Source: an uncultured Clostridia bacterium
GTDB taxonomy: Bacteria > Bacillota > Clostridia > UBA1381
Reading direction: 5' to 3'
Length of the DNA stretch: 16,622 bases
Assembly: GCA_934454215.1 (NCBI GenBank)
Contig: CAKSGG010000072.1
Coordinates: 1 to 16,622, forward strand
The stretch's first letter is position 1, and the number at the start of each line of letters is the position of its first letter. Of this stretch, positions 5,600 to 13,256 are shown in pieces. Both the position numbers and the translations under genes were made by a program. The notes beneath the pieces were generated by a model. The model was not told the DNA's origin. It searched no databases and saw only the letters and a program-made list of their open reading frames with translations.

Positions 5600-8188
5600 T
5601 TAAAGATTATCATTAAAAAACGAAGTCAATGATTTCATAACCTGATCGACATATTCAGGTTTGTCATACAAATCGAAATGATAGGCATTATCTATCACAA
5701 CGAGTTTTTTGTTATTTGACGCAGCGTTTTTAACGGCATTTTCGCTGTAAGATTTCGTTAAAGCATTTTCACCTGCAACCATAATAACAGGCTGTGTCAA
5801 CGCTGTTGAAACAAGATCATAAGCTTCAAAATTCGTTAAGTATTTATTGCTTATATACGGCATTATACATTCAGATGTACTGTATTTTCCTCGTGAGGTA
5901 CGATAGTATTCATATGCGTCAATCATAAATTGAGGCGTGTTTTCATCAAAGCCTTCATTCGTATACGGAATTACCGTAACATAATTGTCGGGCGAGTCCT
6001 GTGCTTCGTCGTAAGTTCCGCCTCCCATTTGAGCTGCACTCACAGTTGCGAGTACTTTAATTCTATGATCAAGACAAGCCGCTTTTGTTGCATAACCGCC
6101 GCCTGCACATATCCCAAGAGCGGCTATACGTTCATTATTTACATAAGGGAGTGTTTCAAGATAATCTACCGCACACAATACATCAGATATTCTCATATCG
6201 GGATTTTCCAAATAGTGCGGAGTTCCGCCGCTTTCCCCTTGATAAGAAGCATCGTAGGCAAGAGTAATGTAACCCTGATTTGCAAGCATAGCCGCATAAT
6301 CACCCGAAACCTGTTCTTTAACGCCTCCGCCCGGATGCACGCATATAATAGCCGCATAATCACTGTTTTCATCAAAATCTTTGGGAAGATAGAGGTTTCC
6401 GGATATTTCAACATCTTTATTATTAAATGTCACATTTTTTCTTTCCACACCGTTTTTTAGTATTGCTTCCTGCCTTTTGCCGGTGTATAGAACACTGTCA
6501 TATGCTGCATTATACTCATCGTCTGTAACTTTTTCCTGCCAGTTCACCTTGCTGTTGTCGGGATTTGTACTTATCGAAATGTGAGAAAACATTCCGTCCT
6601 TTGACGCACCGTGCCAATGCTTTACGCCCGGTTCAGCCTTAATTACATCTCCCGGTTTCATTACAACAGCTTTTTTACCTTCCTCCTGATATAGACCTGT
6701 CCCCTCTGTTACAAGAAGAATTTGCCCGCCGTCGTGGCTGTGCCAATCTGTCCTTGTGCACGGCTCAAATGTAACATTTGCTATATAAGGGCTGTTAAAT
6801 ATTTCCTCATTAGGTACAAGCGTAGCAAGATACGACTGTCCTGTGAATACATTGTTGAGGGGATTTCTTTCACCCAACGGAAATATGTGTCCGTTGTTAT
6901 CTCGTTGAATATCATTCGCAAGCGCCTGTGAGTATGCAGCATTATATTCATCATCTGTAACTTTTTCTTGCCAATTCACTTTGCTGTTATCAGGATTTGT
7001 GCCGATGGCAATATGTGCAAACCAGCTGTTGTTTGAGGCGCCGTGCCAGTGCTTTACACCGGGTTTTGCCATAATTATATCACCCGGTTTCATAAACCTT
7101 GCAGCTTGCCCTTCCTCCTGATATAACCCGATACCTTCTGTTACAAGAAGAATTTGCCCGCCGTCGTGGCTGTGCCAATCTGTTCTTGTGCACGGCTCAA
7201 ATGTAACATTGTTGAAAGACGGCGCATTAAAGATATTGTCGCTTGCAACCAATGTATTCAGGTATGATACTCCTGTAAATACATTTGAAAAAGGATTTAA
7301 TTCTCCCTTTTCAAATATATTGCTTATTGTTTTCACTTCTTCAACGCCTCCATTGTTTATTGTAATTTCCTGCGTGTCAGGATTCCAATCAACTTTATAT
7401 CCAAAGTTTTCTGCTATGAACCGTATGGGAAGCATCGTTCGCTCGTTGATTATAAACGGGGTGACATCAAGTAAATGTTCTGTATTATTTACATAAGCGG
7501 TTGTACTGCCGATTGTGAGTTTTATAACTGTGCCTTTATACTCAAATTCCGCACTGTTCGTATTCTCGTCCCATTCTGCACTGCCTCCTATTGATTCAAC
7601 AAATGCTCTGATCGGAAGCACAGTACGATTATCAACAATCATCGGAACTGTTCCGCGCCCCGGGTCTATTTCCTCTTTGCTTCCGTCAACAGACATAATA
7701 GGGTTATCTATTTGCATCACAATCATTTGTGCGGATTTTGTAGGTGCCGTTGCATAAGAATTGTTTATTGCGGTTATTGCGTTAAGTGTTCTTGGAAAAC
7801 CATTATATGGCGTACACAGCAGTGTTGCTGCCAGCATATCATCTATATTATTTCCTGCCAAAGCCGCTTTTTGGACTGCTTCTTGAACATCACCCGGTTT
7901 TGTTCCGTCCGCAGTTAGCACAGCAAGGTCTATAAGCGCTTGAATCTTACTGTTCGGCGAAGAAACCGCCGATGTGTTTTCGATTGCGGCTCTTGTTGCC
8001 TGTATAATGATTTCCTGTTCATCAGCTGTAAGATTTGACTTTATGTAACCGTCGGCATCGTCGTCGGTGTAATGCTCCATAATATCAATAAGTTCCTGCG
8101 AATCGGTAGTATAGTCTGACGCAAACACCGTTGAAATTGAGCTTGTTGTGATAGCTGCCGAGATTAGAAATGACAATAATTTCTTCAT
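5600..8188 (-). CDS. Exported fusion: CMD-like, stalk, two cupins, dienelactone-hydrolase-like domain
   Basis: This 862-residue protein has a Sec signal peptide (about 1-23). A CMD-like half without the canonical second half covers about 30-147 (TPYNGFPRTLNAI at 126-138). A copper amine oxidase N-terminal-like stalk spans about 158-277. Two cupins follow with a 144-residue period: about 298-441 and 442-565. Each has WHSHDGGQ and KHWHGA, giving likely metal ligands His339, His341, Gln345, His380 and the equivalents His483, His485, Gln489, His524. This His-x-His-x3-Gln pattern matches cupins annotated as (R)-mandelonitrile lyase-like. Residues about 575-862 are an alpha/beta hydrolase with HPGGG (618-622) and GICAGG, so the nucleophile is Cys694 as in dienelactone hydrolase; His837 and perhaps Glu807 complete the triad. 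GGAGG precedes ATG 8188. The substrate is unknown. Confidence 0.85.
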   Translation of the reverse strand: MKKLLSFLISAAITTSSISTVFASDYTTDSQELIDIMEHYTDDDADGYIKSNLTADEQEIIIQATRAAIENTSAVSSPNSKIQALIDLAVLTADGTKPGDVQEAVQKAALAGNNIDDMLAATLLCTPYNGFPRTLNAITAINNSYATAPTKSAQMIVMQIDNPIMSVDGSKEEIDPGRGTVPMIVDNRTVLPIRAFVESIGGSAEWDENTNSAEFEYKGTVIKLTIGSTTAYVNNTEHLLDVTPFIINERTMLPIRFIAENFGYKVDWNPDTQEITINNGGVEEVKTISNIFEKGELNPFSNVFTGVSYLNTLVASDNIFNAPSFNNVTFEPCTRTDWHSHDGGQILLVTEGIGLYQEEGQAARFMKPGDIIMAKPGVKHWHGASNNSWFAHIAIGTNPDNSKVNWQEKVTDDEYNAAYSQALANDIQRDNNGHIFPLGERNPLNNVFTGQSYLATLVPNEEIFNSPYIANVTFEPCTRTDWHSHDGGQILLVTEGTGLYQEEGKKAVVMKPGDVIKAEPGVKHWHGASKDGMFSHISISTNPDNSKVNWQEKVTDDEYNAAYDSVLYTGKRQEAILKNGVERKNVTFNNKDVEISGNLYLPKDFDENSDYAAIICVHPGGGVKEQVSGDYAAMLANQGYITLAYDASYQGESGGTPHYLENPDMRISDVLCAVDYLETLPYVNNERIAALGICAGGGYATKAACLDHRIKVLATVSAAQMGGGTYDEAQDSPDNYVTVIPYTNEGFDENTPQFMIDAYEYYRTSRGKYSTSECIMPYISNKYLTNFEAYDLVSTALTQPVIMVAGENALTKSYSENAVKNAASNNKKLVVIDNAYHFDLYDKPEYVDQVMKSLTSFFNDNL
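6705..7210 (-). repeat. Direct repeat within the tandem cupins (74-nt near-identical segments)
   Basis: Bases 6705-6778 and 7137-7210 are identical except for one C/T difference. They lie exactly 432 bases (144 codons) apart, the period of the two cupin domains in the fusion gene. They encode the VTFEPCTRTDWHSHDGGQ region, which holds the metal ligands. The flanking cupin sequence is less conserved at the DNA level, so either recent duplication plus divergence or local gene conversion is possible. Confidence 0.85.
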
Positions 8189-8197
8189 TTTTTCCTC

Positions 8198-8938
8198 CTA
8201 TTTTACAGTTTCAATTATTTTCAATATTTCATTTGTTTTAGTTTCACCGTTTATATCTGCATTAGCCAATGCTGCGGCATAAAGCATTTTGTCACTGTGT
8301 CCGATATTGATATTAACCGCTGCGTGTGCCTGCGCCTGAGAATCGCAGCCGCCGTTTGCAGCTATTGTACAAAAGGTTAAAAACTCTCTTGTATTGAGAT
8401 CAAGACCGCTGCGTGTATAGAAATCGCCGAAACATATTCCCGAAAGATATATTGTCTGTAACTTTTGCGCACTGTTCATATCACTTGTAACTGTTCCTAT
8501 TTGCTGTCCAAAAAACTGACGCTGTATTGCCAGCCCATTTTCATAACGCGTTGCATCTGTAACTGTTTTTCTGCTTTTATTCGGTATGGAAATTCCAAGT
8601 TCGTCAAGTGCGGCATCTGCTGTATTCATAGCCTTAACTGTACGCATATATCCGCAATAAGGTGCAGATTGATAAATAGCCTCTTTAATCTCTTCGGCGG
8701 ATAAATTATCTTTTACAGACAAAGCCACCTCATTTTTTATTTCATCATACATTTGATTAGATGTAAGTGTTACAAGTCTTGACATATGGATAAGATTTGA
8801 ATCAAGATATTGAACAATATACTCCGTTTTTTCATTGTCTGTCATATCGAAAAGCGAGCTGCTGTCAGCCGCAAAAACAGGAATAAACATTCCTATGCTT
8901 AATAGAGCCGATAAAAATGCCGATACTATCAATTTCAT
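8198..8938 (-). CDS. Exported double carboxymuconolactone decarboxylase (CMD) family protein
   Basis: This 246-residue protein has a signal peptide (about 1-23, VFA then A). The first CMD half, at about 30-115, is degenerate (SAPYCGYMRTVKAMNT at 91-106). A more canonical CMD domain covers about 133-232, with CFGDFYTRSGLDLNTREFL and GGCDSQAQAH near 169-205. The family includes gamma-carboxymuconolactone decarboxylase and the AhpD peroxidases. The AhpD-type CxxC is absent, so a thiol peroxidase role is not supported. The residues fit a decarboxylase or lactone-binding member, but the reaction is unknown. AGGAG lies 9 bases before ATG 8938. The stop is 9 bases before the next gene, whose N-terminal half is homologous to this protein's first half. 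Confidence 0.82.
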   Translation of the reverse strand: MKLIVSAFLSALLSIGMFIPVFAADSSSLFDMTDNEKTEYIVQYLDSNLIHMSRLVTLTSNQMYDEIKNEVALSVKDNLSAEEIKEAIYQSAPYCGYMRTVKAMNTADAALDELGISIPNKSRKTVTDATRYENGLAIQRQFFGQQIGTVTSDMNSAQKLQTIYLSGICFGDFYTRSGLDLNTREFLTFCTIAANGGCDSQAQAHAAVNINIGHSDKMLYAAALANADINGETKTNEILKIIETVK

Positions 8939-8960
8939 TGTAAATATCTCCTCTCAAATT

Positions 8961-10130
8961 TTAATATGACGCAAATCTTTGATTTTTGTCAATCGCCGTC
9001 ATTCTTTGCATTTCATCGTCACTCAGTTCAAAATCAAAAATTTCAATGTTTTCTTTAATATGTGCTTCATTGCTTGAACCGGGTATAGCAATATTGCTGG
9101 CTTGCAAGTGCCACCTTAAAATCACTTGTGCCGAAGTTTTGTTATGCGCCTTTGCTATTGATGAAATTGTTTCGTCATTAAACAGTGTTTGCGTATTGCC
9201 GCGTCCGCCGAGCGGAAACCACGATTCCATTACGGTTTTGTACTGTTTCAGGTGTTCTTTCATTTCCGCACTCTGATGATATGGGTGCGTTTCATTCTGT
9301 AAAAGTGCCGGTGTAATATCCGTCTGATTTACAAGTCTGTCAAAATCATCGGCTGTGTAATAGTTTGAAAGTCCTATCGAATGGAGCTTACCGTCTTTTA
9401 CGGCTTTTTCCATTGACTTGTATGCCTTAACATCATTTCTGGGCTGCGAATGGTGCAATATCATAAGGTCGATATAATCAAGTCCGAGTCTTTTAAGCGA
9501 AGCGTCAATAGCAGCATCGCCGTTGTCAAAATCCGCCGTCCACATTTTAGTTGTGACGAAAATATCTTCTCTTTTTACAAGTCCTTCGTCAATAGCTCTC
9601 TTAATACCTCTGCCTACACCTGTTTCGTTTCCGTAGATACGAGCAGTATCAATCAACCTGTAACCGTCTCTCAATGCCCAATAAACAGAATTTTCAGCCT
9701 GTGTATCAGACAGGAGATAGGTGCCTATTCCGAGTATCGGCATCTCATAACCGCTGTTTAACATAACTGTTCTCTTTTCCATATTAAATTCACCAACCTT
9801 TTCTGAACTGTCCGAACGCTTAAAACTTTCCGCTGCGCAAATCGGGGAAATATTTTTTGAATCCCACACAAATGCTTTGATTTCGTCTGCTTTTTCCCAG
9901 CCGTCACCGAAAGCATCAGTATAATTTACCGAAACATCATTATTCCCTCGATAAATTTTCACTCCGCCCAAAGTTTTTTCACTATACAATGCCAATATAA
10001 CAGTACCGTTTTCGGGAATCTCTGTTATGTTGACGGCATTGTCCGTCATACTTATTTGGGCTGCGCTTGCACTGAAACAGGAAAAACACACGGCTGCAAA
10101 GCATATAATCAGCGCAATAATTTTCTTCAT
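8961..10130 (-). CDS. Exported aldo/keto reductase with an N-terminal beta module
   Basis: I place the start at ATG 10130, which gives 389 residues. The ribosome site AAAGGAG directly abuts the earlier ATG at 10139, leaving no spacing, but lies 9 bases from 10130. A signal peptide ends at about residue 24 (SASA then A). Residues about 28-103 form a module with the signature IKAFVWDSKNISPICAAES, shared with the hydrolase at 1348 and the flavodoxin at 13778. The AKR barrel (about 115-386) keeps the tetrad Asp161, Tyr166, Lys195, His226. As in the lipoprotein AKR, the cofactor loop is IPGSSNEAH, with Gly351 and His357 in place of the usual Lys and Arg, and a Tyr at 138 in GTY. It should reduce a carbonyl outside the membrane if a nicotinamide cofactor is available. 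The gap to the upstream gene is 14 bases. Confidence 0.88.
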   Translation of the reverse strand: MKKIIALIICFAAVCFSCFSASAAQISMTDNAVNITEIPENGTVILALYSEKTLGGVKIYRGNNDVSVNYTDAFGDGWEKADEIKAFVWDSKNISPICAAESFKRSDSSEKVGEFNMEKRTVMLNSGYEMPILGIGTYLLSDTQAENSVYWALRDGYRLIDTARIYGNETGVGRGIKRAIDEGLVKREDIFVTTKMWTADFDNGDAAIDASLKRLGLDYIDLMILHHSQPRNDVKAYKSMEKAVKDGKLHSIGLSNYYTADDFDRLVNQTDITPALLQNETHPYHQSAEMKEHLKQYKTVMESWFPLGGRGNTQTLFNDETISSIAKAHNKTSAQVILRWHLQASNIAIPGSSNEAHIKENIEIFDFELSDDEMQRMTAIDKNQRFASY

Positions 10131-10144
10131 ACCAACCATCTCCT

Positions 10145-10981
10145 TTAATTTATTTTTACGCCGGCTTTAATAATGTCAGCTGCATTTTTTACAATATCCA
10201 TTCCTTTTTTGTTAAGAGGTTTGAATTTCATCATATAGCTTAAACTGTCGTCCATTTGTGTCATATCTTTTATACTCGGCAATACAATCATTACATTACT
10301 GTGCGTTGCCGCAAATCTGATCGGCCACGAAGCAACAGACTTTTTATTCTCTGCTGTTTCAAACAGCTTTTGTACTTCTGCCGGAATATCGGAAAGTATT
10401 CCGTTTTTGGTCGGATTTACCGCGATAACAGGTTTTTTATGTTCTGTTGCTGTTTCATAGCATTGCGCTAATCGAGTGTCACTGTACCAATCAAGGTAAT
10501 TAACCGAAAGCTGAACATACTCTATTTCTGTATATTCCGACAGAATTTGCTCCAAAAGTTCAGGCGGACTGCTGAATGAAATTCCGATATGCCTTATTTT
10601 ATGTTCTGCCTTTTTTCTTTCAAGGAAATTAAATATGTCTGTTTTTTGCAATTTTTTATAGTCCTCTTGATTGAAAAGGCTGATAAAATAGTAGTCGAAA
10701 TATTCAATGCCGCAGTTTTGAAGCTGTTTGTCAAAAATACATTCAAATTGATTTTCGTTATTGCTTATAAAAATCGGAAAACTATCCGCTATGGTATATT
10801 TGTTTCTCGGATAACGTTTTGCAACGGCTTCCCGGAAAATACCCTCATTTTCTTTATAGCGGGGCGAATATGAAATGTTGAAATATGTTCCGCCTTCGGC
10901 GATAAATTTATCTGCCATTTCACGAATTATCTGTAAGGTTGTATTTTGACTGTCAATAAGTTCAAACCCTAATTTTTTCAA
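10145..10981 (-). CDS. AKR-like protein with a degenerate catalytic tetrad
   Basis: This 278-residue cytosolic protein has the AKR barrel layout of the group that in other bacteria carries a C-terminal 4Fe-4S domain, but it ends before any such domain. By alignment with FDTAYMY/ATK/LLH family motifs, all four catalytic positions differ: Asn35 for Asp, Pro40 for Tyr (a Tyr42 lies nearby), Asp66 for Lys and Ser101 for His. The LGFG start of the barrel is shortened to MKKLGFE. It also uses a TTG start at 10981, with GGAGGGG nine bases upstream. It is therefore probably not an active carbonyl reductase; a structural, regulatory or ligand-binding role is possible. It lies 18 bases after the canonical AKR and is not frameshifted, which argues for selection on the open frame. 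Confidence 0.75.
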   Translation of the reverse strand: MKKLGFELIDSQNTTLQIIREMADKFIAEGGTYFNISYSPRYKENEGIFREAVAKRYPRNKYTIADSFPIFISNNENQFECIFDKQLQNCGIEYFDYYFISLFNQEDYKKLQKTDIFNFLERKKAEHKIRHIGISFSSPPELLEQILSEYTEIEYVQLSVNYLDWYSDTRLAQCYETATEHKKPVIAVNPTKNGILSDIPAEVQKLFETAENKKSVASWPIRFAATHSNVMIVLPSIKDMTQMDDSLSYMMKFKPLNKKGMDIVKNAADIIKAGVKIN

Positions 10982-10999
10982 TTTTTATTTCCCCTCCAA

Positions 11000-11854
11000 T
11001 CAATCTGCCGGAACAAATTGACTGAGATGTGATTCCTGCTCGGCAAGGCTCATTGTAAAGAAACGCATATTTTTATCTACGCCTTTTATTCTCTGCATTT
11101 CTTCATCGGTGAGTTCAAAATCAAATATATCAATATTGTCCCGAATATGCTGTGGATTTTCCGATTTGGGTATTACGATATTACCCTCTTGAATGTGCCA
11201 CCTTAAAATAATCTGCACATTTGATTTGTTATACTTCTTTGCAAGTTCTGTGAATACTGGCTCGTTTATTAAAGCATTATCGCCATGCCCTAACGGGTAC
11301 CAGCTTTCAATTACGGTACCGTATTCCTTAATGCGTTCTTTCAGTGCGTCCTGCTGATAATACGGGTGGCACTCAACCTGTAATACGGCAGGCTTTATTT
11401 TAGCGATACGCAAAACTTCTTCAAGCCTGTCCGATTCAAAGTTACTTAGTCCGATACTTTTAACTCTGCCGTCTTTAACTGCCTTTTCCATATCGCGCCA
11501 AGCGCCGATATAATCACCGAATTGCTGATGAAGAAGCAAAAGGTCTATATAATCGGTATCAAGTCTTTTAAGCATTTTATCAATGGCATTGCTTGTTTTA
11601 CCCTCGCCGTATTCACTCGGCCATAATTTTGTGGTAATCCATACTTCCTCCCGTTTAAGACCGCTTTTTTTCACCGCAGCGCCGACTCCGCGCTCATTCT
11701 GATAAGCGTGTGCCGTATCGATATGGCGATACCCCTCCTTAAATGCGTTCAAACAAACCTTTTCGGCATTTTCGTCGCCTCGTACAAGGTAAACTCCCAT
11801 TCCGAACTGCGGTATCTTGTTTCCGTCATTGAGTGTTAATACTGATTGTTTCAT
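11000..11854 (-). CDS. Cytosolic aldo/keto reductase (AKR5-like)
   Basis: This 284-residue, full-length (beta/alpha)8 AKR has no signal peptide. The catalytic tetrad is intact: Asp46, Tyr51, Lys76 and His109 (HIDTAHAY, TTKLW, LLLLH). The cofactor loop reads IPKSENPQH, keeping the Lys expected for NADPH 2'-phosphate binding but with His in place of the usual Arg. This contrasts with the exported paralogues, which have lost the Lys as well. The family reduces aldehydes, methylglyoxal, diketogluconate and related carbonyls. The specific substrate is unknown. GGAGG lies 8 bases before ATG 11854, and 55 bases separate it from the upstream MATE gene, one of the two widest gaps in the operon. No convincing internal promoter was seen in that gap. 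Confidence 0.93.
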   Translation of the reverse strand: MKQSVLTLNDGNKIPQFGMGVYLVRGDENAEKVCLNAFKEGYRHIDTAHAYQNERGVGAAVKKSGLKREEVWITTKLWPSEYGEGKTSNAIDKMLKRLDTDYIDLLLLHQQFGDYIGAWRDMEKAVKDGRVKSIGLSNFESDRLEEVLRIAKIKPAVLQVECHPYYQQDALKERIKEYGTVIESWYPLGHGDNALINEPVFTELAKKYNKSNVQIILRWHIQEGNIVIPKSENPQHIRDNIDIFDFELTDEEMQRIKGVDKNMRFFTMSLAEQESHLSQFVPAD

Positions 11855-11909
11855 ATAAATTCCTCCTGTCTTTATATATTACCGTGGCATTTCTGCCCGA
11901 TATACCGGT

Positions 11910-13256
11910 TTATGCTTTTGCGGACAAATATTGTCTTTCAATCGTTCTTTGATAGACTGTTCCCAAAATAAATATTATAATTTCCGAAATCGGGAAGGCA
12001 AGCCATACAAGCTCAAGTCTGCCAAGCTGTGCGATTGCGGTAGCAGAACCGAGCAGGGAAAATGCCTGAACAATACCGATAATCAAAGTCTTTGTGCTGC
12101 TGTTCATTGCCTGAAATATTCCGCCGCGCATAATTGTAACACCCGATAAAATCAATGTTACGCCGATTGTCCTAAATGCGGCAACTCCAAGCGTTTCAAC
12201 TTCACTGCTGTTTGAAAAAATCCGCATAAGCGGTCCGGGTATGAGTTCAAACATAAGCGTACCGAAAAACATTATGCTAATTGCCGACATAATCGAGAGT
12301 TTAATGAGCCTTTGCACACGCTCTGCTTTTTTTGCACCCATATTGTACGAAATAATCGAAACTATTGTATTGCGTATGCCCCATACAGGCATTGTTACAA
12401 AGCTCTGCACTCTTGTATAGATAATATAAACTGCCGGTGCAAGTGTGGTAAATCCAATGAGCACCTGATTCATTCCGAATGTCAGAATTGAATTTATCGC
12501 ATAAGTAAGCATCGCCGGAATTGCAATCGCAAAAGTTTCCCTCAATATCCGCCAATCGGGAATAAACGATTTTATTTTGAATGTAATTTCCTTGTTTATT
12601 ACAAGATTAAAGATTAAACCCACAACTCCGGCACAACACTGTCCGATAACAGTTGCAATCGCCGCTCCGCTCATTCCCATAGCCGGGAACCCAAAATACC
12701 CGAAAATCATTATAGGATCAAGTATTATATTTACAACCGCTCCGCTCATCAACACAGCCATAGAGCCGATTGTTTTACCGGTGCCCGACAACAGTCTTTC
12801 CACAAGAGATTGAAGCATAAGCCCGAATGACATAGTGGTAACAATGCTTGTGTATGCAAAACCGAGATTTTGAATATTGCTGTCCGATGTCTGTATGGCA
12901 TAATATTTGTTTACACCGAATATGCCGAATAAAAGGAACAATGCATACGCTATAAACATTGCAATAAAACCGTTTCCGGCCGTGCGGCTTACGCCGACTG
13001 CATCTCTTTGTCCGAGCTTGCGTGAAAGAATCGCATTTACACCTATGCTTATGCCGAAATATACGGCAACCATAATTGACGATGCCGGTGCGGAAAGGGA
13101 TATTGCGGTGAGCGCATCGTCTCCGAGTCTGCCGACAAATATACTGTCTACTATGTTATACATTGACGAAACAAGAACGGATAAAATCATCGGCATTGAT
13201 AGCTTGAAAAGCAGCTTGCCTTCGCTCATAGTTCCCATAATGTTTTCTTCGTTCAT
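11910..13256 (-). CDS. MATE family efflux transporter (first copy)
   Basis: I place the start at ATG 13256, giving 448 residues: it overlaps the flavodoxin stop as ATGA and has GGAG 8 bases upstream. An earlier in-frame ATG at 13283 is less likely. The protein has the two-bundle, roughly 12-helix MATE layout. The first half starts LLFKLSMPMILSVLVSSMYNIVDSIFVGRLGDDAL and the second half restarts near residue 230 with FAIAIPAMLTYAINSILTFGMNQVL. MATE proteins export toxic organic compounds at the expense of ion gradients. ATGA overlap with the flavodoxin gene indicates translational coupling. It may remove the compound sensed by the LysR regulator or a reduced product of it. Confidence 0.92.
   Translation of the reverse strand: MNEENIMGTMSEGKLLFKLSMPMILSVLVSSMYNIVDSIFVGRLGDDALTAISLSAPASSIMVAVYFGISIGVNAILSRKLGQRDAVGVSRTAGNGFIAMFIAYALFLLFGIFGVNKYYAIQTSDSNIQNLGFAYTSIVTTMSFGLMLQSLVERLLSGTGKTIGSMAVLMSGAVVNIILDPIMIFGYFGFPAMGMSGAAIATVIGQCCAGVVGLIFNLVINKEITFKIKSFIPDWRILRETFAIAIPAMLTYAINSILTFGMNQVLIGFTTLAPAVYIIYTRVQSFVTMPVWGIRNTIVSIISYNMGAKKAERVQRLIKLSIMSAISIMFFGTLMFELIPGPLMRIFSNSSEVETLGVAAFRTIGVTLILSGVTIMRGGIFQAMNSSTKTLIIGIVQAFSLLGSATAIAQLGRLELVWLAFPISEIIIFILGTVYQRTIERQYLSAKA

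Noticed and set aside
5930..6460. Plus-strand 176-codon open frame, longest antisense frame in the operon
   Set aside because: It is fully opposite the conserved alpha/beta hydrolase domain, shows no recognisable motif and has Cys/Ile-rich shadow composition.
6705..7210. CRISPR-like or tandem repeat array
   Set aside because: There are only two copies, both coding and in frame at the cupin domain period; this is a protein-domain duplication.
4199..8188. Copper amine oxidase enzymes
   Set aside because: Only the N-terminal stalk-type domain is present; no catalytic domain with a topaquinone-forming Tyr is visible.
8198..8938. AhpD-type alkylhydroperoxidase
   Set aside because: The CxxC active-site motif is missing; only the general CMD fold motifs are present.
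8986..9276. Plus-strand 96-codon frame
   Set aside because: It mirrors the conserved cofactor-loop region of the exported AKR on the other strand and has no start signals.
12301..12555. Minus-strand 84-codon frame inside the first MATE gene
   Set aside because: It is a frame-shifted reading of the MATE gene on the same strand, with no ribosome site of its own.
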